46,154 bases of DNA. It comes from an uncultured Flavobacteriales bacterium. Lineage in GTDB: Bacteria; Bacteroidota; Bacteroidia; Flavobacteriales; UBA1820. The notes under the pieces were generated by a model, which had not been told where the DNA came from, ran no database searches, and saw only the letters and a program-made list of their open reading frames with translations. Both the position numbers and the translations under genes were made by a program. The DNA lies in contig CALJDR010000025.1 of NCBI GenBank assembly GCA_938023515.1, positions 1 through 46,154 on the forward strand. The letters are read 5' to 3'. Position 1 is the stretch's first letter. Every line of letters starts with the position of its first letter. Shown here in pieces: positions 25,660-33,667 of the stretch.

Positions 25660-26304
25660 ATGAAATATTGGCTATTTCTCTTCTTTACGATAGGCGCTTT
25701 TTCGGCCGGGTGCAAATCTCCCGAACAGTCCGCTCCTCAGGTCCAAAAGGCAGATGTCCCTACTTCCGTCCAAAAGCAAAGCAAACAAGCCGCTACGCCG
25801 AAACCCGTAAAAAAGGGAGACAACAAAGTATATAGTTCTGCAGAATTCGGCATGTCCTTTCAGCAGGTGGCCGACCTGCCGGAATTCAAAGGCTGGATAC
25901 AGGATACCTATACGCCCTATATCTGCAAATTCGATGAAACGATAGGCAACCAAAAATACCGGGTGACCCTCTATTTCCATCAGGACAAACTCTACCGGGC
26001 CGATTTCTCCACGGCACACGACCTGTACCGCCCGGCCGAGTCCCTCGAAACAGATATCCGGGACGAAGTCGTGAATTTCCGGGATTTTATATCGCAAACT
26101 TACGGAGCCCCGACTACCGACAACGGGATACCCCGGCGGCCTTCGAGCCTGGCCCCGGGCTATATTGTCTTCGCCTACAAATGGCAGGCAGGAAACAAAC
26201 GGATCACGATCGGCATTTCGGAAAGCCGTTCGGGCAAGGAATATAAAATGGTGGCCCAGATCTATGACGAGCCTGCTTATAAAGCCGCAGAAGCCGGGGA
26301 ATGA
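25660..26304 (+). CDS. Lipoprotein of unknown function
   Basis: A 214-residue predicted lipoprotein with a signal peptide and lipobox FSAGC (Cys18), then a Gln/Pro/Lys linker to about 55 and a compact domain with YSSAEFGMSFQQVADLPEF. No family was recognised. It ends just before a strong terminator shared with carB, so the kinase, the small membrane protein and this gene may be one transcript. Confidence 0.8.
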   Translation: MKYWLFLFFTIGAFSAGCKSPEQSAPQVQKADVPTSVQKQSKQAATPKPVKKGDNKVYSSAEFGMSFQQVADLPEFKGWIQDTYTPYICKFDETIGNQKYRVTLYFHQDKLYRADFSTAHDLYRPAESLETDIRDEVVNFRDFISQTYGAPTTDNGIPRRPSSLAPGYIVFAYKWQAGNKRITIGISESRSGKEYKMVAQIYDEPAYKAAEAGE

Positions 26305-26321
26305 TCCTATTCCAAACAAAA

Positions 26322-26356
26322 AAACGGGCGGGGAAAATGAATTTCCCCGCCCGTTT
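26322..26356. terminator. Bidirectional terminator between lipoprotein gene and carB
   Basis: AAACGGGCGGGGAAA and its complement form a 15-bp stem with a five-base loop, flanked by A and T runs, 18 bases beyond each stop. Confidence 0.93.
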
Positions 26357-26374
26357 GACATATAATTTGTTCGA

Positions 26375-29221
26375 TCAGCGTTTCAGGTACATCGTACGGC
26401 GCGCGTAGATATCGTAGAACTGGTCGTCGTGCAGGTCATCAATAAAGAGGATCGACTCGCCTGTCGAGCGCATCTCCGGCCCCAGGTTCTTGTTCACACC
26501 GGGAAATTTATTGAAGGAGAAGACCGGCTGTTTGATAGCATATCCGTGGCGCTGCGGATTGAAATCGAAATCGGACACTTTCTTCACGCCCAGCATCACC
26601 TTGGTGGCATAGTTCACATACGGCTCGTGGTAAGCCTTGGCGATGAACGGCACGGTACGCGAAGCGCGCGGGTTGGCCTCGATGATGTACACAATATCGT
26701 CCTTGATGGCGAACTGTACGTTGATCAGGCCCACCGTATGCAGTTTGACGGCGATAGTGCGGGTATGATCGATGATCTGCTGCATCACAAACTCGCCCAG
26801 GTTGAACGGGGGCAGCACTGCGTTGGAGTCACCCGAGTGAATACCGCAGGGTTCGATGTGTTCCATCACTCCGATGATATACACATCCTTGCCGTCGCAG
26901 ATGGCGTCAGCTTCGGCCTCGATAGCTCCGTCCAGATAGTGGTCTATCAGGATGCGGTTGCCCGGGATGTTCTTGTTCAGTTCCACGATGTGTTCTTCGA
27001 GCTCTTCCTCGTTGATCACGATCTTCATGCCCTGTCCGCCCAGCACGTACGAGGGGCGCACCAGCATCGGGAATCCGATCTTTTTAGACATTTCGCGTGC
27101 CTGGTCAGCATTCTCGATTACGCCGTATTCGGGATACGGGATCTTGGATTCCTTGAGCAGGGCCGAAAAACGCCCGCGGTCTTCCGCCAGGTCGAGCGCA
27201 TCGTATGAAGTGCCGATGATCTTTATCCCGAAACGGTCGAGTTTTTCCGCCAGTTTGAGGGCCGTCTGGCCACCCAGCTGCACGATCACCCCTTCCGGTT
27301 TTTCATGGCTGATGATATCGTAGATATGCTCCCAGAATACCGGCTCGAAGTACAGTTTGTCCGACGTGTCGAAGTCCGTGGACACCGTTTCCGGGTTACA
27401 GTTGATCATGATGGTTTCGTATCCGCATTCGCGGGCGGCCAGCACTCCGTGCACACAGCAGTAGTCGAATTCGATCCCCTGCCCGATACGGTTCGGGCCG
27501 GAACCGAGCACCACCACTTTCTTGCGGTCGCTGCGTATGCTCTCGTTGGCCGCGAAAGTCTTGCCGTCCTGTACGGTGTCGTTCTCAAAGGTCGAGTAGT
27601 AATAAGGCGTATGTGCGGCGAATTCGGCGGCGCAGGTATCCACCAGTTTCCATACACGGTGGATGTTCAGTTCCATACGGCGGTCGTGTACATGGCTTTC
27701 CTTGCAGCCCATCAAATGAGCGATCTGCCGGTCGGCGAAACCTTTCATCTTGGCCTCGAGCAGTACGTTGCGGGGAATGTTCTCGACCGTATACTGCGCT
27801 ACCAGGGCTTCGGTCTGCGCCATCTCCTCGAACTGCTTGAGGTACCACATATCGATCTTGGTGATATCGTGGATCTTGTGCAGGGACATACCCATCTTGA
27901 TCGCGTCGGATACCGCCCAGATACGATCCCACGAAGCATGCTTGAGCTTCTCGAGGATCACCTCCTGGTCTTTGATATCCTTCCCGTCGGCGCCGATGCC
28001 CGAGCGTTTGATCTCGAGCGATTGGGCGGCCTTCTGGATAGCCTCCTGAAAAGAGCGGCCGATGGCCATCACCTCTCCCACGGATTTCATCTGCAGGCCC
28101 AGCGTGCGGTCGGCCCCTTCGAATTTGTCGAAGTTCCAACGGGGTATTTTGACGATCACATAGTCGAGCGTAGGCTCGAAAAGCGCCGAAGTAGTCTTGG
28201 TGATCTGGTTCTGGAGTTCGTCCAGCGTATAGCCGATAGCTAATTTGGAGGCTACCTTGGCGATGGGATATCCCGAAGCCTTGGAGGCCAGCGAGGACGA
28301 ACGCGACACGCGCGGGTTGATCTCGATGGCGACGATATCCTCTTTTTCATCCGGAGAAACGGCGAACTGCACGTTGCAACCGCCGGCGAAATTGCCGATG
28401 GCCCGCATCATCTTGATCGCCATGTCGCGCATCCGCTGGAATGTCCGGTCGGACAGGGTCATGGCCGGGGCGATGGTGATCGAGTCCCCGGTATGGATAC
28501 CCATCGGGTCGAGGTTCTCGATGGTGGTGATGATGATCACGTTGTCGTTCTTGTCGCGCAAAAGCTCCAGTTCGAACTCCTTCCAGCCCATCAGGGCTTT
28601 GTCTATCAGCACCTCGTGTATCGGGGAGGCCTCCAATCCACGCTGGAGAAGGTCCTCGAATTTTTCCTTTTCATAGACCAAAGAAGCGCCCGTACCCCCC
28701 AGGGTGAACGAAGGACGGATACAGAGCGGGAAACCGAACTCCTGGGCGATCTCCTTTCCTTTGAGGTAGGAGCGGGCGATCCGGCACGGAGCGGTGCCCA
28801 CGCCTATTTTGGCCATCAGCTGGCGGAACTGCTCGCGGTCTTCGGTGATATTGATGGCGTCGATGTCCACCCCGATGAGCTCTACGCCGTATTTTTCCCA
28901 AACGCCTTTTTCCTGGGCTTCGATGGCCAGGTTGAGGGCCGTCTGGCCTCCCATAGTAGGCAAGACCGCATCAATTTTCTGTTCGGACAGTATTTTCTCA
29001 ATGGATTTGACCGTCAACGGCAGCAGGTACACGTGGTCTGCCGTCACCGGGTCGGTCATGATGGTGGCAGGATTGGAATTTATCAGAGTAACCTCTATCC
29101 CTTCCTCGCGCAGCGAACGGGCGGCCTGGCTGCCCGAATAGTCGAACTCCGCTGCCTGGCCTATGACGATAGGCCCGCTTCCGATAATAAGTACCGATTT
29201 GATGTCTTGTCTTTTTGGCAT
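26375..29221 (-). CDS. carB: Carbamoyl-phosphate synthase large subunit, lacking MGS domain
   Basis: Makes carbamoyl phosphate from bicarbonate, ATP and ammonia (from the CarA glutaminase) for pyrimidine and arginine synthesis. The 948-residue protein carries both ATP-grasp halves: SVLIIGSGPIVIGQAAEFDY near the start and the matching VVLGSGPNRIGQGIEFDY near 560. Typical large subunits are about 1070 residues; this one stops after the second ATP-grasp half (ending at MYLKR), without the C-terminal MGS-like domain that binds UMP and ornithine. The stop is followed at once by a terminator, so truncation is real, not a frame error. carA is not adjacent. rpmH lies upstream. Confidence 0.95.
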   Translation of the reverse strand: MPKRQDIKSVLIIGSGPIVIGQAAEFDYSGSQAARSLREEGIEVTLINSNPATIMTDPVTADHVYLLPLTVKSIEKILSEQKIDAVLPTMGGQTALNLAIEAQEKGVWEKYGVELIGVDIDAINITEDREQFRQLMAKIGVGTAPCRIARSYLKGKEIAQEFGFPLCIRPSFTLGGTGASLVYEKEKFEDLLQRGLEASPIHEVLIDKALMGWKEFELELLRDKNDNVIIITTIENLDPMGIHTGDSITIAPAMTLSDRTFQRMRDMAIKMMRAIGNFAGGCNVQFAVSPDEKEDIVAIEINPRVSRSSSLASKASGYPIAKVASKLAIGYTLDELQNQITKTTSALFEPTLDYVIVKIPRWNFDKFEGADRTLGLQMKSVGEVMAIGRSFQEAIQKAAQSLEIKRSGIGADGKDIKDQEVILEKLKHASWDRIWAVSDAIKMGMSLHKIHDITKIDMWYLKQFEEMAQTEALVAQYTVENIPRNVLLEAKMKGFADRQIAHLMGCKESHVHDRRMELNIHRVWKLVDTCAAEFAAHTPYYYSTFENDTVQDGKTFAANESIRSDRKKVVVLGSGPNRIGQGIEFDYCCVHGVLAARECGYETIMINCNPETVSTDFDTSDKLYFEPVFWEHIYDIISHEKPEGVIVQLGGQTALKLAEKLDRFGIKIIGTSYDALDLAEDRGRFSALLKESKIPYPEYGVIENADQAREMSKKIGFPMLVRPSYVLGGQGMKIVINEEELEEHIVELNKNIPGNRILIDHYLDGAIEAEADAICDGKDVYIIGVMEHIEPCGIHSGDSNAVLPPFNLGEFVMQQIIDHTRTIAVKLHTVGLINVQFAIKDDIVYIIEANPRASRTVPFIAKAYHEPYVNYATKVMLGVKKVSDFDFNPQRHGYAIKQPVFSFNKFPGVNKNLGPEMRSTGESILFIDDLHDDQFYDIYARRTMYLKR

Positions 29222-29259
29222 TTGAAAAATCGTATTTTTTATGTTTCCTTATCTTCGCG

Positions 29260-29281
29260 AAAAACCCGGCCTCGCGCCGGG
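29260..29281 (-). terminator. Terminator after rpmH
   Basis: On the minus strand CCCGGC-GCGAG-GCCGGG is followed by TTTTT, about 80 bases beyond the rpmH stop and 40 bases before carB. Confidence 0.75.
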
Positions 29282-29358
29282 CATTTTACCCCTATAAAAA
29301 AGGGGAGAAACCTCAATCGGTAACGCCCCTTTCATATCTTCAATACCACAGCCTCATT

Positions 29359-29517
29359 TTATTTTCTATGACGGGCTTCACATGATACTGTAAGTTTTGC
29401 GCGACCCTTAGCGCGGCGGGCAGCCAATACCTTGCGGCCGTTGGCGGTAGCCATACGTTCGCGGAACCCGTGTTTGTTCCTGCGCTTGCGCACGTGAGGT
29501 TGGAATGTTCTTTTCAT
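29359..29517 (-). CDS. rpmH: 50S ribosomal protein L34
   Basis: A 52-residue basic ribosomal protein, missed by simple ORF length cut-offs. It begins MKRTFQPHVRKRRNKHGF and ends with KLTVSCEARHRK, the family length and start. In most bacteria rpmH sits next to rnpA and dnaA; here neither is in view. A near-perfect promoter lies upstream. Confidence 0.98.
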   Translation of the reverse strand: MKRTFQPHVRKRRNKHGFRERMATANGRKVLAARRAKGRAKLTVSCEARHRK

Positions 29518-29583
29518 CTCTGTACTATTTTCTTTTTCTTAAAGCTCCGTGAAACATCGGCGGCCCATCACATAAGCCGGGTG

Positions 29584-29614
29584 CAAATATACGATTTTTT
29601 CCTGCTGATGCAAA
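29584..29614 (-). promoter_or_regulatory. Consensus promoter of rpmH
   Basis: On the minus strand TTTG (29614-29611), exactly 19 bases, then TATATTTG (29591-29584). Both elements match the Bacteroidota consensus perfectly. The leader to the ATG is about 60 bases. Confidence 0.85.
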
Positions 29615-29667
29615 CACTCCCTCGCCTTTTGTCAAAACTTTTTCAGTTTTTCCCAACAGGCAGCCTG

Positions 29668-32061
29668 TCAGAGCCTTCCGCGCTCGTCCTGGGAACCCGT
29701 TTCCACCTTTTTGATCTTCAAGTCCTTTTTTCCGGCCGAAAAATTCCACCGGACGGACAGACTCACCGAACGCCAATTCTCCCTATTAGTCACGTATTTA
29801 TGGTAACCCTCTCCAGATGCATTCACCTTCAGTTTCATGGTATTGAACAGATCGTTCGCGCTCAGGGAGACGATCAGGCGGTTGTCCAGCGCCTTCTTAA
29901 CGATCGAGGCATAGGTGGAAAATATTCCTTTTATGCGCATATTCCCCTGTATCTGGGCCGACTGGTAAAATCCGGACAGATCGGCGCTCCAGCCTTTTCC
30001 GAACTTGAAGTTATTCTGGAGGCTTCCCATCCACGAAAATTTTTCATCGCGCTGGCCTTCAAATTTCTGGATATAGTATCTGGCATTGGCGTTCAGGTTC
30101 AGGCCCCACCATTTGACGATCTCCACCGGGGCGGAAAAAGACAGTGAAAGCTGGTCGGCGCTGCCGATGTTTACATGCTTGTAGATCGTCTGGTCCGGAT
30201 CATTAGGGTCTTGCAGGATCACTTGGTTGATCGCGTCGCTTATATGGGTATAGCCCAGATCGATGCTGTATTTCGAGAAGAACACTCCCGTAACGCCGTA
30301 CCGGCTGACGTAGGACGGTTTAATATACGGGTTGCCCACCACCGAACTGAACTCGCTCAGCGGCAGCGTGTAAGGATTGAATATCCCGTAATACGGACGG
30401 GAGATCCTCCGGGAGTAGTTCACCGAAAGGCTGTGCTTGTTGTCCTTGCCGAACGGGCGCTGAAGGGATACCGAAGGGAAGAAGTCGAAATACGATTGGC
30501 TGTCGTCCGTATGGAGGGTCAGGCTCCGGCTGGTGAGCGACGTATTCTCCACACGGAGGCCGAGCGAGATGTTATTGCCCCACAACCGGGTGCTCATCCG
30601 CCCGTACCCGGCCCACACTTCCTCATGGTAGCGGAACTGGTTGCTCCGGCTGGCGTCGTCCCTCCACGATCCGCCGTCGTTCACCTGATAATACGAATCA
30701 CTGTTGATGGAACTGTTGGCATATTTTGCTCCCAGGGCGTAGGAAACCGCCGTTTTGGTTTTTTTCTCAAAATCGGCGCGTACGGTGTAGACCGTCGTTT
30801 TAGCCGGAATGGTCTGAATATAATTATTGCGGTAATAATCTTCTCCCAATTCGTTTTCATACACCGCATCGGAATGCATATAGCTGTCCGACTGGTTGCG
30901 CATAATATCCGCGATAACCTTGAAGTCGGAACCAAGCGTATCGGTCTTTATCTTGTAATAGAACGTAGCGTAGATATTGGATTCGTTCTCCCGCTGGCCA
31001 ACCGTGCCGTCCACCCGGGTATTGCCTGTCGGAGCCTGCATTGCCGTCGCATTGAACGAATTGTTGTTCTCGTGGGCGTTGAAATATTCCACCTCGGCCC
31101 CCACCTCGCTGCGGTCGTTAATGTCGTACACGGCGCCGAAATCCCCGTAATGGGTGTTCCGAGGCATTTTATAATAGGATGAAGACTGTTGGCGGGTATC
31201 CGTATCGTAGAATTCCGTATCCTCGGCGGTATCCATAAAACTCTTTCTGTACCGGTAGTTGTACCGGCCGGTAAAGCTCCACTTGTCCCGCTTGTAATTC
31301 ACATTGGCCGAAGGGGCCAGCGTAGGATATTTTCCCTGGGCATACGCCATAGCTACCGAGCCGTTCACGCCTTCCAGGGCCTGTTTTTTCAGGGTGATAT
31401 GGATAATCCCCCCCGAACTGTTCGCTTCATACTCGGCGCCGGCTACCGGGATGACCTCTATTTTAAGGATATCCTCGGCTTTCAGCGTTTCAAGGTAATT
31501 CATCAGTTCGTCGCCGCTCATGCGCACGTCCCGATCGTTGATCATCACCCGCACGCTGCTGTTTCCATTGATGCTGATAGATCCGCGGGGATCAACCCAC
31601 ACACCGGGAGCGTATTTTAAGATATCCTTGGTCGTTTTTCCCACGGCCAGCGGACTGCCGGCCAGGTTAATGACCATCCGGTCCCCTTTACGCTCGGTCA
31701 ATCGGGCTGTGACCACCACATCTGACAGCATATTTTCAGACTGGCCGAGAACGACGTTTCCTAAATCCGTATCGCCGGTCACACTCACCGACTTATCGAC
31801 CGAATCATACCCCATAAAACTGGCCCTGAGTATATATTGTCCGGCAGGGACCTTCATACGGAATAGTCCGCTGCCATCTGCGGCGGCACTGGCCGCCATC
31901 GTACTATCCTTTTCCAACAGGGCCACATTGGCATAAGGCAACGTTTCCTTGTCATTCTTTATGCATCCCGAAACCTGATATAAAGGTTCCTGCGCGGAAA
32001 CGAATCCCGACAAACCGATAAAAAGCAGAAATAAAAAAATCCTGGAATAAAGTGTTTTCAT
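29668..32061 (-). CDS. TonB-dependent-receptor-like outer-membrane barrel protein
   Basis: A 797-residue protein with a signal peptide (MKTLYSRIFLFLLFIGL...), an N-terminal carboxypeptidase-regulatory-like domain (about 28-110), a plug-type domain (VVVTARLTERKGDRMVINL, KYAPGVWVDPRG, MINDRDVRMSG) and a long C-terminal beta barrel, fitting the outer-membrane barrel family common in Bacteroidota. No SusD-like partner is next to it, so it is not a glycan-utilisation locus. Substrate unknown. It is transcribed towards the L34 promoter with only about 50 bases between. Confidence 0.88.
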   Translation of the reverse strand: MKTLYSRIFLFLLFIGLSGFVSAQEPLYQVSGCIKNDKETLPYANVALLEKDSTMAASAAADGSGLFRMKVPAGQYILRASFMGYDSVDKSVSVTGDTDLGNVVLGQSENMLSDVVVTARLTERKGDRMVINLAGSPLAVGKTTKDILKYAPGVWVDPRGSISINGNSSVRVMINDRDVRMSGDELMNYLETLKAEDILKIEVIPVAGAEYEANSSGGIIHITLKKQALEGVNGSVAMAYAQGKYPTLAPSANVNYKRDKWSFTGRYNYRYRKSFMDTAEDTEFYDTDTRQQSSSYYKMPRNTHYGDFGAVYDINDRSEVGAEVEYFNAHENNNSFNATAMQAPTGNTRVDGTVGQRENESNIYATFYYKIKTDTLGSDFKVIADIMRNQSDSYMHSDAVYENELGEDYYRNNYIQTIPAKTTVYTVRADFEKKTKTAVSYALGAKYANSSINSDSYYQVNDGGSWRDDASRSNQFRYHEEVWAGYGRMSTRLWGNNISLGLRVENTSLTSRSLTLHTDDSQSYFDFFPSVSLQRPFGKDNKHSLSVNYSRRISRPYYGIFNPYTLPLSEFSSVVGNPYIKPSYVSRYGVTGVFFSKYSIDLGYTHISDAINQVILQDPNDPDQTIYKHVNIGSADQLSLSFSAPVEIVKWWGLNLNANARYYIQKFEGQRDEKFSWMGSLQNNFKFGKGWSADLSGFYQSAQIQGNMRIKGIFSTYASIVKKALDNRLIVSLSANDLFNTMKLKVNASGEGYHKYVTNRENWRSVSLSVRWNFSAGKKDLKIKKVETGSQDERGRL

Positions 32062-32067
32062 GAGAGA

Positions 32068-32142
32068 ATGTGTTTTTGTCCTTTGCTACATTAGACTGCC
32101 CTTTTTTGTAAAAAGTGACACCCGGGGGAACAAAAAACACAT
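32068..32142. repeat. Imperfect inverted repeat upstream of the barrel gene
   Basis: ATGTGTTTTTGT (32068-32079) is complementary to ACAAAAAACACAT (32130-32142) except for one extra base, with a 50-base spacer. It lies just upstream of the barrel start and could be an operator, a leader structure, or chance in an A/T-run region. Confidence 0.35.
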
Positions 32143-32197
32143 GAAAAAAAATAATCCATTGAGAACCAACGGATTTTTTAAATGATATTTAACAATA

Positions 32198-33259
32198 TTA
32201 CCTTTCTATTTTTACCAGCTTGTGCCGGTTCTCCACCCTTCGCAGGTATAATGCGCCCAAAAGTGAAACGAGAAGGATGATCGGCACCACGTAATAACTA
32301 CTCACAAAATAAGATATGCTCCAGAAAACAAGCATACAAATGATATTGCACAGCAAAATGGTACAGGTCACTTTCCCATGATTGTACCCCAGCCGGAGCA
32401 GGTAATGGTGTGTATGCTGCGTATCGGGAGAGAATGGGGATCGATGGTTAATTATACGGATGATGAATACCCGGAGCGTATCGTACATCGGATAGGCTAC
32501 AAACGTAACGCCTGCCGCTACAAACCCTTTGAATTTCAACGGATCGCCATCCGGCATCGCATCGTTGGCATTGATAAATATCAGGGTGCATATCGCACAA
32601 GTCATTCCGATCATCAGGCTGCCGGTATCCCCCATAAATATCCGTGCCGGAGACCAGTTATAGCGCAGGAAAGCGATCAGGGCACCCGTAAACGACACGC
32701 ACATAATAGCCCCGAAAAGTCGGCCCGTAAGTATGAACCACACCGTAAAACAAGCCAAAGTCGTAACTCCCAACCCTCCGGCCAAGCCGTCTATCCCATC
32801 TATCAGGTTATATGCATTGATAATTACAATAATCGTAAATACCGTAATCAAGTATGATGCGATATCCGGGATATCGTAAATGCCGAAAAAACCATATAGG
32901 CTACGGATCCTTATATCGGCCATATACACGAGGGTCGCCCCTATTATCATGATAAGCAACTTGCGGCTGGCCCGCAGATTGATCGCATCGTCGGTAAATC
33001 CCAATAAAAACATCAACGAAATGGCCCCGACAATATAGTGGACATTGACATGAAAATCTATCGATGTGCAGAAAATGAGCATCGTTGCCATTACCGCCAC
33101 GAATATGCCCAATCCCCCCATCGTGGGAACAGCCCCTTTATGTATCTTCCGTCCTCCGCCACTGTCAATTGCCTTAAGCCGCCTGAGTAGTTTGATCAAA
33201 AACGGCGTGATCAACAGGCAAATGGCGAACGCCAGTACCCCAGCTAGCAATATTTCCAT
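32198..33259 (-). CDS. WecA/TagO-like undecaprenyl-phosphate sugar-1-phosphate transferase
   Basis: Transfers GlcNAc-1-P (or a related sugar) from its UDP form to undecaprenyl phosphate in the inner membrane, the first step of many surface polysaccharides. The 353-residue protein has about ten membrane helices and the MraY/WecA signatures: catalytic Asp pair 90-91 (GFTDDAIN), NLIDGIDG (151-158), FMGDTGS (208-214) and the HTHH motif (282-285). The histidine loop separates it from MraY. No glycosyltransferase neighbours are visible. Confidence 0.92.
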   Translation of the reverse strand: MEILLAGVLAFAICLLITPFLIKLLRRLKAIDSGGGRKIHKGAVPTMGGLGIFVAVMATMLIFCTSIDFHVNVHYIVGAISLMFLLGFTDDAINLRASRKLLIMIIGATLVYMADIRIRSLYGFFGIYDIPDIASYLITVFTIIVIINAYNLIDGIDGLAGGLGVTTLACFTVWFILTGRLFGAIMCVSFTGALIAFLRYNWSPARIFMGDTGSLMIGMTCAICTLIFINANDAMPDGDPLKFKGFVAAGVTFVAYPMYDTLRVFIIRIINHRSPFSPDTQHTHHYLLRLGYNHGKVTCTILLCNIICMLVFWSISYFVSSYYVVPIILLVSLLGALYLRRVENRHKLVKIER

Positions 33260-33398
33260 ACCTAACTATGTGCTTCTTGATAGGTTTTGATTAAATCAAA
33301 AGTAATCATACTTTTTAAATAATCAAAGCCGAAATCGCTTCAGATAATCATTTTTGTAAAAAACGAACAAATAAAAAACCTTTACTCATCCGGTCCGG

Positions 33399-33406
33399 CA
33401 AAGATA
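33399..33406 (-). promoter_or_regulatory. -7 promoter element of the WecA-like gene
   Basis: TATCTTTG on the minus strand, about 140 bases before the ATG at 33259. No good TTTG at the -33 spacing. Confidence 0.45.
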
Positions 33407-33583
33407 GCAAAATGAAAAACTAGTTTGACATAAACATCTGTATATTATATTATTAATCATTCTGGCTATTTTATTCAGAAAAAACATTTATATTTGTGGG
33501 ATATTTGTTCCTTTTTTACTCACAACACAATCTTTCCTCTCCTAAAAGTCGTTCCGGAAAACCGGTGAACGACATTATTTTCA

Positions 33584-33591
33584 TAACTTTG
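33584..33591 (+). promoter_or_regulatory. -7 promoter element of the M13 peptidase gene
   Basis: TAACTTTG, an exact TAnnTTTG match, about 75 bases before the ATG at 33668. A second match, TATATTTG, is at 33489-33496. Confidence 0.5.
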
Positions 33592-33667
33592 TCGCTCAAT
33601 TCAAAACCGGTTTCTTTCACAAACCGGCAAATGCAAGATGGAAAACTATTATAAATCGTATTCAGAT

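Larger units (their letters stand above)
33260..33667. other. Divergent intergenic region between wecA-like gene and M13 peptidase
   Basis: About 400 AT-rich bases with no gene. It holds a leftward -7 element TATCTTTG (33399-33406) for the WecA-like gene, rightward TATATTTG (33489-33496) and TAACTTTG (33584-33591) elements, a hairpin at 33550-33571, and a perfect 7-bp stem-loop CCGGTTT/AAACCGG (33607-33627) in the peptidase leader. Confidence 0.6.

Noticed and set aside
33260..33667. AT-rich intergenic region considered as replication origin
   Set aside because: No clustered DnaA boxes were seen and dnaA or dnaN are absent; promoter elements explain it.
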